Shown: one piece after another, positions 22,085-30,940 of the stretch | Layout of the letters: every line of letters begins with the position of its first letter | Position numbering within the stretch: the first letter of the stretch is position 1 | Assembly (NCBI GenBank): GCA_051453625.1 | Contig: JBOZIK010000001.1 | Coordinates: 229,563,453-229,614,328 of the forward strand | Direction: 5' to 3' | DNA length: 50,876 nucleotides | From: Welwitschia mirabilis | Taxonomy: Eukaryota; Gnetophyta; Gnetopsida; Welwitschiales | Program-made: the position numbers and the translations under genes | The notes under the pieces: model-generated | Databases searched by the model: none | Told to the model about the DNA's origin: nothing | The model's input: only the letters and a program-made list of their open reading frames with translations

Positions 22085-23604
22085 GACATAGAACAAGAAG
22101 CAAAACACAATGAGGCATGGATGTTGGTCATGCAAAAGGAGTTAAACCAATTTGAAAGAAACAAAGTGTGGAATCTGGTTCCTACTCTAGTAGATAAAAA
22201 CATCATTGGAACAAAATGGACCTTCAGAAATAAAAGAGACAAGAATCATCACATAGTGCAGAACAAGGCCCGCCTGGTAGCCAAAGGATACTGTTAACAA
22301 GAAGGAATAGACTATTGTGAGACATTTGTCTGGTTGCCAGGTTAGAAGCTATTTGTATGTTACTTTCGCTTACTTTCACAAAATTAAATTGTTTCAAATG
22401 GATGTCAAGTGTGCCCTTTTGAATGGGTACATAAACGAAGAAGTGTATGTGGCCCAACCTCCCGGATTTGTAGATCCTAAATTTCCAAACCATTTTTACA
22501 AATAAAACAAAGCTCTTTATAGTCTAAAACAAGCTCCTAGAGCCTGGTTTGATAGATTAAATTCTTTTTTTGAGTTTAAACGGATTTTCTAATGGAAGTG
22601 CAGACCCTACTCCATTTATCAAACACAAGGAAAAAGACATTCTAATAGTTCAAATATACATTAATGATATTGTTTTTGGAGCCACAAAGCTATCTCTGGC
22701 TACTGAGTTCTCAAAAATAATACAAAAAGAGTTTGAGATGAGCTTGGTTGAAGAACCAAACTTCTTCCTTGAACTTCAAATTAGGCAAACGAAAGAAGGA
22801 ATATTCATTATTCAATCAAAGTTCATTAGAGATTTTCTCAACAAGTATGGAATGATGGATGCAAAAGATTCAAAGACATTGATTTCTACTAATGCAAAAA
22901 TTTCAAAAGGCTTGTCCTAGATGCTAAAGATTCAAAGACACCGCTTTNNNNNNNNNNNNNNNNNNNNNNNNNNNACAGCCAGTCGACCTGACATAGCACA
23001 TAGTGTAGGTGTTTGTGCAAGATACCAATCTAACCCTAGAGAGTCACACCTAATTTGTATCAAATGAATCCTGTAATATCTGAAATACATCTCTAACTAT
23101 GGATTATGGTATTCTTATGATTCTACTCTTGATCTTGTCGAATATAGTGATGCAGATTGGGTAAGTTGCGTGGACGATAGAAAAAGCACGAGTGGGGCTG
23201 GTTTTTACCTAGGCAACTGACTAGTGTCTTGGCTAAGCAAGAAGAAAAATACCACCTTCTTGTCTACTGCTGAAGCAGAATATATTGTTGCAGGAGCTTG
23301 TTGTGCCCAACTTCTATGGATGAAGCAGATGTTGTTTGACTTTGGACTTAAGGCTGATAAAGTCAAAATGTTTTGTGACAACACCAGTGCAATCAACATT
23401 ACAAAGAATCTGATGCAGCATTCCAAAACCAAACACATAGGCATCAGACACCACTTCATTCGTGATCAGGTACAAAATCAAAAATTAACTCACATTGCCA
23501 CTAATGATCAACTTGCAGATATTATGACTAAGGGTTTGGACAAAGAAAGGTTTGTATCACTGCAAACAATCCTAGGGATAGAAGCATATCCCCACAAGGT
23601 ATGA
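22085..23604 (+). pseudogene. SIRE-type reverse transcriptase and RNase H
   Basis: RT starts near 22100 (EAWMLVMQKELNQFERNKVW), continues IGTKWTFRNKRD and NKARLVAKGY, then QMDVKCALLNGYINEEVYV at about 22395-22460 with the first catalytic Asp. The YVDD box at 22657-22671 reads YINDI: a GAT-to-AAT change replaces the first Asp of the pair with Asn. KEFEMSLVEEPNFF and TKEGIFIIQSKFIRDFL follow. A 27-N gap lies at 22948. RNase H restarts at TASRPDIAHSVG (22975), with YSDADWVSC, LSTAEAEYIVAGACC, FCDNTSAINI and the end NDQLADIMTKGLDKERF to 23604. In-frame stops at several points. Its job would be copying RNA to DNA; the YINDI change alone should disable it. Confidence 0.88.
22948..22974. other. Short gap (27 N) inside RT/RNase H
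   Basis: Just before the gap, ATGC(T)AAAGATTCAAAGACA repeats the sequence at about 22859, so the left flank duplicates the RT end. The conserved segment before TASRPDI is missing. Confidence 0.95.
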
Positions 23605-23790
23605 TCTTCTTCGTCCCAAAATAAATCAAAAAAAAGCAGGAGGTGCTGGTTTAAGCTAAGTTCTTTCTCTAACAATCTCTCAAACTTCTCGTCTTCACTT
23701 CTACCTTTTTGGTTCAGGGCTTGGCAGCACGTCCCTCTCCTTAACCTGCACATCCTGGCCTCTTTCTCTTTCTCAGTTGTTGTCCTTATG

Positions 23791-23985
23791 GGACGTCCCC
23801 TCCTTTCCTTTCGGACGTCCTGATCTTCAAGCTCAGATGTCCTTTTTTTAATCTCAAACGTCCAATATTCGGACGTCCCAAAATTTTGCCGGGTGTTCCG
23901 GTTTTCTTTTCCATGCCTCTAGCCGCGTTTTTGGCCAAACGTCCCTCCCGCTTTTCCCAAACATCTGCCTCCCGTTAGGGACGTG
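23791..23985. promoter_or_regulatory. GGACGTCC motif cluster between pol and the extra ORF
   Basis: Perfect GGACGTCC at 23791, 23813 and 23871, with degraded copies near 23835 (AGATGTCC), 23857 and 23938 (AAACGTCC), and 23979 (GGACGTGT). This is the same motif family as in the LTR arrays, but here it lies inside the element, about 150-350 bp ahead of the extra ORF at 24143. The position suggests a second promoter or enhancer for that ORF; this is inference. Confidence 0.5.
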
Positions 23986-24142
23986 TAGATCGTCCCTCTG
24001 GGCAATTCTTTTAAATTTGCCCTCCTCTCTCTTTTGTGTCATTTCTCTTCATTTTGGTGTGTTGTCCTTTCCTCCCAATTTTTTCCTTCTCTTGTCCTTT
24101 CTCTTTCGTCTTTCAAACCCTCTTGCCCCAGTTTTCTTTAAG

Positions 24143-25191
24143 ATGGTCAGACCAAAGCTAGCTGCTCAGAGAAGAGGCAAAGAGGTAACTTCATTGTCCT
24201 CTAAAGTCAACTGGTTTCTTTCAGAAGACCACAACCAGTATTGGCAGACCTCCTTCTCCCAGCGGCCAATAGCACTTGAAAGGAAAATTGACTTTGAGTC
24301 TTTTAAGCATGAGGCATGAATTTTCCAAAGTTTGAAGCTCTTGGTTGGACCTATGCCCTAGGACGAAAAACCAAGATTTCTGCCAAAATGGTACGCCTTT
24401 TCTATTGCGATGGTTCCTTTCAAGTGTTTGACTACCATCTGAAATCTCGGCTATATGAAACAGACATTGAAATTACCTCAGATCATATTTCTGATCTTAC
24501 TGGATTTCCAAGAGAAGGCCCTTACTCCACTATTAATTCAGTTGATGCATTAGAATAGCATGTACCTAGTGACACTTTAACAATGGCTCTATGTGGGAAA
24601 ACTTTTGATTGGAGATCTAATATTCCTATAAATCGACTCAAGCCATTTCACTGCGTTATTTTTCAGCTTTGCACTCACAATCTAGTTCCAAGGCTAGGGC
24701 ACAAATACAAGGTCTCCCCTATTTGCGCTTACATTATATATTGTTTGGGTGCTGGCATTAACATCAATCTAAGTCAATATAAAATGTACTACATTGGACA
24801 ATTTTTTGTGGCCTCAAATGCCAATCTTCCTGTTGGTGGTTTGTTCACTGCCATTTTGGATGATAAAGGAATTCAATTAGCCTCAGATGAGGAATTAGTC
24901 AAAATTCCCAAACCATTGACAGTTTCCTCTCTCAAAAAGATGAATATATTTTCTGACAAGGAACAACCTTCCCCATCACCTGTTTCAGCCAAACGCCACC
25001 ACACAACAAAAGGTTCTAGCAGTTCTGACACTTTGGCAGCGCTCCATCAAATTGAACAAACTCTCACTAAAATGAGCTAAAAGTTGGATAAACTTGCGTT
25101 TGGACTGGCAGCTCATGGATTTGACATTCCACTCAATTCTGACGAAGAAGCAGAAGAAGAGGGAGACCATGCAGCCCCTTCATCTCCCTAG
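24143..25191 (+). pseudogene. Extra ORF after pol, 'putative plant transposon protein'-like
   Basis: Starts MVRPKLAAQRRGKE and runs about 350 codons with one frameshift near 24316 (GAGGCATGA; a single missing base would restore reading) and stops at 24556 and 25078. Recognisable pieces: KIDFESFKHEA, FPKFEALGWTYAL, VRLFYCDGSFQVFDYHLKSR, ITSDHISDLTGFPREG, then CGKTFDWRS, CHLVPRL-like and YIIYCLGAGININLSQ. The order resembles the plant transposon protein domain often seen in large plant TEs. The C-terminus (24960-25190) is Ser/Thr-rich and acidic, ending SDEEAEEEGDHAAPSSP. No signal peptide or membrane segment is obvious, so an envelope role is not supported. Domain assignment is from memory of the family pattern and needs a profile search. 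Function unknown. Confidence 0.65.
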
Positions 25192-25816
25192 CTTATCATC
25201 TCTTCTTCTTGTGCCTATCTCTGCTTTTCATATGTTGTCTTAACCTTATAGCTCCTTCTTGTCTAGAATTCTCAGCTATTTCTCATTCTTGAAAGTCGTG
25301 TCCAAAAATCATCTTGTACCAACACTTTTGCTTTAACACGACTACTGTTCATTTTGCACTTTTGTTATATCCTTTTGCAATGATGCCAAGTGGGGAGAAT
25401 GTATACAATTTTATTTTGTTTCTCAAATACATAACCTATTTGTCAAATGATATTTTGTAATGCATTTTATAATGATTTAAGTTTATCATATTTCCTCTCG
25501 TTCAAGGTTGTTAATTATGCCAAAAAATGCTTGCATTAAAGTTATATATGTAATTAATTAAGGATGATGTAAATAATATGAATGATTCAAACTAGAAGCT
25601 AACATAGGCTTGCAGAATAGGAATGTTTTGGGTTGCATCTTATTGCAGAACTTCCATGGATAAAAGTCTCAAAAAGCAAGGTGAACGCATGTGGAGCATA
25701 TGATCTAATCCCAGCACTCTCCTTCATTTAAGAGAGAGCTTGAATTCAGGGGAAGCAATGTAGTCAAGATCTAAACTTTTGATTCATTCTCTGACTTATC
25801 AAGTTGTCATCACTGA
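25192..25816 (+). other. 3' untranslated stretch of the SIRE-type element
   Basis: AT-rich and non-coding, between the extra ORF and the polypurine tract. No motif recognised. Confidence 0.5.
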
Positions 25817-25828
25817 ACAAGGGGAGAT
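25817..25828 (+). other. Polypurine tract before the 3' LTR
   Basis: Reads AACAAGGGGAGAT immediately before TGTTAAAGGACATG, the classic copia arrangement for priming plus-strand DNA synthesis. Confidence 0.85.
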
Positions 25829-26666
25829 TGTTAAAGGACATGAAGAAGTGGTTCAATGATGAACAAGAAGAGTCCATCATGAGGAATGTCCTAGTCTTTT
25901 TGTGGGACATCTGAATGTCTTGCCTAGGAAAAGGGAGTCTGACTGTAACCTAGGACATCCGGATTTTTAAGTGGGACGTCCGAATTCTCTAGGGGGGAAG
26001 ACCGAAATCAGTCTGGGAGGTCCGACCTTTTCAACAGGACGTCCGAGGGAAAACACTATAGAAGGCCTAAATGTGGTCGGACGTCCAAGCAAGCAGAAAT
26101 CCTAAATTTGAGGTGGGATGTCCAACCATTTTAATCGGGACGTCTAGAATGCAGAGCAAACTTCTACAAATTCATTAGGACATCCGAGAACCATTGTGGG
26201 ACATTCAGGAAGCAGAGCAAAGTAAACATTGAAGCAAAAATCCATATCATTCTGTTGTAGTACAAGCTAATCCTTAGTGCAAGTTAGGCACACCATCATT
26301 AGAACCTTTTTGGAGGCATCTTTGTGAGCTCTAGGATTGAGCAATGTCTGTATGAAGCTTTAAGTGGACCCTTGGTGAAGGGTTTCATAGCCTTGTAATG
26401 ATTTGTTGAATCTAAAGGAACCAGGAGGCTGAAAGTTGTTTGCTACCCCCTGAGAGTGGAGTAGCCTTGTGAGCCAGACCACTATAAATCGTTGGTGCAC
26501 TTCAATTCTGTGTGCTTCCATTTGTGTGATTAGTATCAGTATTTCATCGTTGCTATTACATTTGGTTGTTAAATCTAAGTAGATCCCTTTTAAGTTCTAG
26601 TTTAGGAGAGTTATTTTTAAGAAAACCTTATTCACCCCTCTTCTACAGCGACTTGCGATCTTAACA
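25829..26666 (+). mobile_element. 3' LTR of the SIRE-type element (838 bp)
   Basis: Begins TGTTAAAGGA and ends GATCTTAACA, giving TG...CA ends. The second half matches the partial 5' LTR at 18340. U3 carries the GGACGTCC array (25905-26206). A TATA box (ACTATAAATC) is at 26481-26490. Flanking sequence after the LTR is CTTTC; the matching 5' flank is lost in the gap, so the target duplication cannot be checked. Confidence 0.88.
25905..26206. promoter_or_regulatory. GGACGTCC motif array in the SIRE-type 3' LTR
   Basis: Ten motif copies: GGACATCT 25905, GGACATCC 25953, GGACGTCC 25974, GGAGGTCC 26016, GGACGTCC 26037, GGACGTCC 26079, GGATGTCC 26116, GGACGTCT 26138, GGACATCC 26178, GGACATTC 26199. 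Spacing is about 20-50 bp. All lie upstream of the TATA box at 26483. The variants differ mostly by C-to-T or G-to-A at the central CpG, as expected if an original GGACGTCC has been decaying by methylation-driven deamination. Confidence 0.65.
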
Positions 26667-27850
26667 CTTTCTTCTTGTTAGAACAAGGACAATCCTCCTT
26701 TGACAACCTCAAATGACCGACCAAAGACGTAAAAAGTGGATCACAATTGGACATATTAAATCTTTCCAATACCACCTTGTCCACAAGACTTGCCTCTGCT
26801 CTTCCTTCTACCACAACCTCTTCCACCACAAGAATATCCTACTTCAAGGGCCCCTTTGGCTACCTCTTCACCATTGGAACATATGATATTGCTCTTTTTT
26901 ACATCCAATACATCAAAAATCAAACTATCAAGCATAAGATTGTTCTTACTACAAGTACGAATCAAAGTCACCACATTTCCCTATGGGACAAAGAAATTAG
27001 AATAGCGGTGACGTGTGGTTCCTTTGAAAACAAAATATCTAGGTCATTTATTTAAGAAAATATTATGCAATACGTCCAAATGGTCCAAGAACTCCATACC
27101 TCCTTTCATCTTCATGGTGAAAGTCTAAATGAGAACCAAGAACTTGCTAATCATGGACAGCTAATCATATTTATCCTTCATCTTTCTGCCACAGTACTTG
27201 CGTTGTGGTTATCTTGGCATATGCCTTCAAGATTTATCGCTAAGACAAGGCTAAATAACGGAAAGAGCTCATGCATTTTGCTCATTTCATTTGTTTTACT
27301 TTTCAACTAACATCGTCTACTGCTAATTTTACCTTCCTCGTCCTTTTTCTTCAGGGCTATTTTGCATCCCTTTTGTTGCAAAATGTCCTCCATTAGAAAT
27401 CTTCCACATGTCCCAGCTTTCAAAACCTATTAAATGATCTAATCACTGCATATGCACTATTCTCACCAATCTGAGCTTCTATAAGTTGCAATTGTATGGA
27501 CTTACAGCAATTATGTGGATGTGAAAAATTTGTTGGATGCCGAAAACAATTTTATAAATGCCCCAAAACTTTTGCGTGCACAAGTACGCAAAGTGCGTGC
27601 TTCACTCCATTTCGCTCTGCAAACATCACTCCACTTAGTTTGCTTCGCCTCGTAGCTTGTCTCTACTACGCTTCACAGTGTTCACTTGCTCACAACACTA
27701 CATTACACTCTAACAATCTACTCCACTGCACTCACTATGCTCCACTCTCATTGCTCAACTTCACTTCGTTAGGGAATTTTTCAATACAAGGCTCGTTGTC
27801 AACCCTGCAAGCCCAAAAACAAAACCCAAGCTCAGATCCATGAGGACGAC
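26667..27850 (-). pseudogene. Tork-like Ty1/copia gag relic
   Basis: Minus-strand fragments of a Tork-type gag run from its primer-binding site at 27863 down to the point where the SIRE-type LTR begins: LEDILQQKG-like and ISSRRC pieces at 27420-27300, KMKGGMEFLDHLDVLHNIF at about 27110-27055, VTLIRTCSKNNLM at 26970, then SNIICSNGEEVAKGALEV, the Gly/Arg/Lys-rich RGCGRRKSRGKSCGQGG at about 26810, and a knuckle remnant GHLRLSKEDCPCSNKKK ending against 26667. The gag stops abruptly there, at the zinc knuckle. Stops are frequent. About 400 bp of untranslated leader lie between primer site and the first recognisable gag piece. Confidence 0.7.
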
Positions 27851-27863
27851 ACCTCTCATACCA
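27851..27863 (-). other. Primer-binding site of the Tork-like element
   Basis: The minus strand reads TGGTATGAGAGGT after an LTR end TTACTTGACA, close to the copia TGGTATCAGAGC. Confidence 0.6.
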
Positions 27864-27865
27864 CT

Positions 27866-28560
27866 TGTCAAGTAACAAGCGCAAAAAGATAAATGCATAT
27901 AGAAAAATCACAAGAGAGATTTATGTACTAGAACACTCAAATTCTGAGGGAAACATCCACGGGAAAATAGTATAGAGAGCTTTTATTAGAAAACAAGCTT
28001 ACAAACAAGCCAAAAAAGGCTTCAACTCTCGAACTCTCTAGTAGGAATCACTCCTCAAGGCAAATACTGTCTAAAACAACTTGACACCCAACACAACCTC
28101 ACATTAAATAGTAGTGCACGATCCTCTAGAACAATCATGACCTCTTACTTTAATTATAGGTGTCAATTAGCCCCCACATAACCTTTAAATGACTATGCTA
28201 AAGCCCAAAATAACTTTAGTTAAAAATAACCTTTTATAGTTGATGGAAGTCTAAAGTGGGGACCACAAAGCACCAATAATTGAACATTAGGTGTGTAAGA
28301 CATGGTAAGAAGTAAGGATATTTAGAGTGATTGGAAATTAGACAAGAAGAAGGGCCAAAATCATTGTAGGAAACATCAACATGAACCCCTAGATTGAAGT
28401 TCACAAGGGAGATGGACAAATGAACTCTTAGGAAGCAAACAGAAATATTCCATAGCAAAAAGCAGAGATTGAGAAGCTGAGACCGTAGCGAAGAACCTAG
28501 CAATGACTCAGTACTGAGAAGCCGAGATCGTCGCCACTTATAGGTCACCCAGCGACGGAC
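27866..28560 (-). mobile_element. Probable LTR of the Tork-like minus-strand element
   Basis: Lies directly upstream (minus strand) of the primer site. A TATA box CTATAAAAGG is at about 28227-28236 on the minus strand, about 360 bp before the LTR end. The LTR start could not be placed; it may include part of the minisatellite. Confidence 0.45.
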
Positions 28561-28830
28561 CTAGCGACAACTCAGTACTAAGAAGCTGAGATCGTCATCA
28601 CTTATAGTTCACCCAATGATGTACCCAGTGACAACCCAGTACTGAGAAGCCGAGATCATCACCACTTGTAGGTCACCCAATGACGTACCCAGCGACGACC
28701 CAATACTGAGAAGCTGAGATCATCACCACTTACAGGTTGCTTGGCGAGGTGCCCAGCGATGATACCATACAAAGGAACACAAACCATCGCCACTTATAGG
28801 TCGCCCGGCGATGCATCTAGCAGTAACATT
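28445..28830. repeat. 64-bp minisatellite, about five to six units
   Basis: Unit starts (CAGTACTGAGAAG and variants) fall at 28509, 28573, 28637 and 28701, exactly 64 bp apart, with a degraded unit at 28765 and a partial one at 28445. Each unit holds the pieces GAGATCRTCRCCACTTA, AGGTCACCCA and a GCGAC-containing end. Units are contiguous without unique spacers, and they are notably richer in CpG than the surroundings. Confidence 0.9.
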
Positions 28831-29430
28831 AAGGGTTGCCATTTACCCGTCGCCTAGCGACACAAGTGACGATGGCACCTATATAACCAAAATCCAAAAT
28901 TCCTAACCCTTCTTGAAAGCTATAAAGCAAAGGGCTTGTCCTTGCTGGGGAAACTTTTTGACTCCTAAAGGACGTGACAGAAGTATTTGGGAAGACCAAA
29001 GAGCCATTGAGGGTACAAGTGGAAACAAAGCCTCTTGCCTCTACTTGCCAATTGGGGTGAGACTCTTGTATTCCACTACTTAATGTAAGTCGTGTATTAC
29101 GAATGCTTGGCTTAATAAATTTCCACTTGATCATTCTCAAATTGTGTATTAATGAATTAACTATTGTGATTGGTACCTAGTTTGAGACTAGTTGTGTGAT
29201 AGCCAACTAGAATCTTTTAGTGACTTGCATATTAGGATGCATTGCTTAATTTTTATTTTTGTGATATAACATTTTTCTTTTACAGCACACCTCCCCCCAA
29301 CCCTCCCTCTCTCTCTCTTCCTCTTCTCCTATCTAACCTCTTGACTTCATTGGATATGACATTTGGGAGAAATATTTGCATATGGAATTGTGACACTGAA
29401 CAAGACTGACAAAAGCTCCATCAACAGTAT
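28831..29430. other. Non-coding, LTR-like sequence
   Basis: No coding region. A plus-strand TATA-like CCTATATAACC at 28879 is followed about 230 bp later by AATAAA (29113), which could be an LTR promoter and polyadenylation signal in the plus direction. A CT-rich tract lies at 29298-29330. Confidence 0.35.
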
Positions 29431-29431
29431 A

Positions 29432-29441
29432 TCCTCTCTCA

Positions 29442-29472
<31 letters not shown>

Positions 29473-29474
29473 TT
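29432..29474. repeat. (TC)n microsatellite
   Basis: About 43 bp of nearly perfect CT repeats, broken once by CTATC. Confidence 0.95.
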
Positions 29475-29689
29475 TTGGAATAATCGCTAACAATAACATT
29501 ACAAAGGGAATAAATTTGACTTCACATCATAAGATTAACCAATATGTGGTTTGTAAACTGAGTGATCCTTAGGGTTAAAATATAAGATTCACTTCTAAGG
29601 ATATGTTAAAGTGTGACGATGCAATAAGCATTCTAGTTTTACAAGCTATTCACATCATCCTTGATTGTAAATTTTTCACTCATCATTCC

Positions 29690-30860
29690 ACAGTACAGTA
29701 CTAAATGTACAGTGTTAAGGATCTAACAAGCTATAGGTTATTGCTGTATATGTAGGGTAGTTCTTATATCTTATCCTCTCAACATTCCACATGATACAAT
29801 ATATGATTCCATACTGATGACACTGCACACAAAATTTCATGTCCTTATTACATCACCATTGTAAAAAAAGAATGAATTGTTTATTCTGATTTCCAAGTGT
29901 CCATTAGCGTTTATCATGAAGTTAAAACCTTGCTACAAACACAGATTTGATGGCTTCTATATATCACATAATTGTCAGTATAGTGTAATGTTGCTACAAG
30001 TATATTCAAGCATATAGAATTTATCTTGTGTTTTTTAGCTTCATAGTCAGAAATAGAACCTGTGAAGAAATCCAAGAAGCACACATAAAAAATTGGTGAC
30101 ACAGGGCAAAGATGCCTAACCATTCTGTAGAGCATGTACAGTGTTCAGGATCTAGCAAGCTATAGGTTATTGGTGTATATGTAGCATAACACATATATCT
30201 TGTCCTCTCAACGTTGCACATGATACAATATATGATGTACATACTGATGACATTGCACAGAAAATTTCATGTTCTTATTACCTGACCATTGTATGAAAAG
30301 AATATGACGTGTCTATTCTGACTTCCAAGTGTCCATAAGCGTTAATCATGAAGTTAAACCTTGCTAAAAATACAAACTCGACAGCTTCTATAAATCACAT
30401 AGTTGTAAGTATAGTGTGATGTTCCTACAAGAATATACAAGCATATAGAATTTATCTTGTGTTTTTTGGCTTAATAGTCAGAAAAAGAACCTATGAAGAA
30501 ATCCAACAAGTACACACATAAAAGCTTCGTAACACAGAGCAAAGATGACTAACCATTCTGTAGAACATGTACAGTGTCAAGGATCTAACAAGCTATAGGA
30601 TATTGCTGTATATGTAGGATAATACCTATATCTTATCCTCTCAACATTCCACGTGATACAATATGTGATGTACATACTGATGACATTGCACACAAAATTT
30701 CATGTTATTATTACCTCACAATTGGATAAAAGGAATAAATTGTTTATTCTGACTTCCAAGTGTCCATAAGCATTTATTAATAGTCAGAAATAGAACCTAT
30801 GAAGAAATCCAAAGAGTACACACACAAAAAATTGGTAGCACAGGGCAAAGGGGACTAACC
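29690..30860. repeat. Tandem repeat of ~430 bp, three copies, in an LMBR1-like intron
   Basis: The phrase ATGTACAGTGTT followed by AGGATCTA(A/G)CAAGCTATAGG recurs at 29705, 30134 and 30567, a period of 429 and 433 bp, and long collinear stretches follow (AACATTCCACATGATACAAT, GACTTCCAAGTGTCCAT). The copy nearest the exon has lost about 125 bp between TTAAT microhomologies (junction near 30780). Each unit ends with AACCATTCTGTAGA, which is the reverse complement of the exon end plus splice donor at 30860. Confidence 0.92.
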
Positions 30861-30940
30861 ATTCTGTAGAGCTTCCAAGTTCAAAGTTCTTTATAGTATC
30901 CTCCAGTTCAAGGGCCTCACATACAGTACTAATGTACTCA
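30860..30940 (-). CDS. LMBR1-like exon D (81 bp)
   Basis: Acceptor TGTGCAG|TGAGTACATT; donor ACAGAATG|GTTAGT. Encodes SEYISTVCEALELEDTIKNF and ends within a Trp codon (SSTEW), where relatives also have a Trp. The donor and the last ~12 exon bases are the same sequence that ends each ~430-bp tandem repeat unit in the following intron. Confidence 0.9.

Larger units (their letters stand above)
18340..26666 (+). mobile_element. SIRE-type Ty1/copia retrotransposon, nearly full length
   Basis: Order on the plus strand: partial 5' LTR, primer-binding site, gag, protease, integrase, RT, RNase H, spacer, extra ORF, long untranslated stretch, polypurine tract, 3' LTR. The RNase H wording (STAEAEYIVAGACCAQLLWM, HSKTKHIGIRHHFIRD), the large size and the additional ORF after pol are characteristic of the SIRE/Maximus branch of copia. 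Stops, frameshifts and three gaps make every ORF non-functional. The 3' end directly abuts minus-strand Tork-like gag, implying insertion into it. Confidence 0.85.

Noticed and set aside
24143-25191. Extra ORF called as an envelope protein
   Set aside because: No signal peptide, transmembrane segment or cleavage site is apparent; position alone is not enough.
27496-27843. 115-codon plus-strand frame
   Set aside because: Overlaps the leader of the minus-strand Tork-like gag; the Thr/Leu/Cys-rich translation has no domain.
28445-28830. Regularly spaced repeats considered as a CRISPR-like array
   Set aside because: Units are contiguous 64-bp copies without unique spacers, in a plant genome; a minisatellite.
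30021-30242. Minus-strand frame ending like the LMBR1 exon (CSTEWLGIFALCHQFF)
   Set aside because: It arises because the tandem repeat copies the exon end and donor; the upstream exon sequence is absent.
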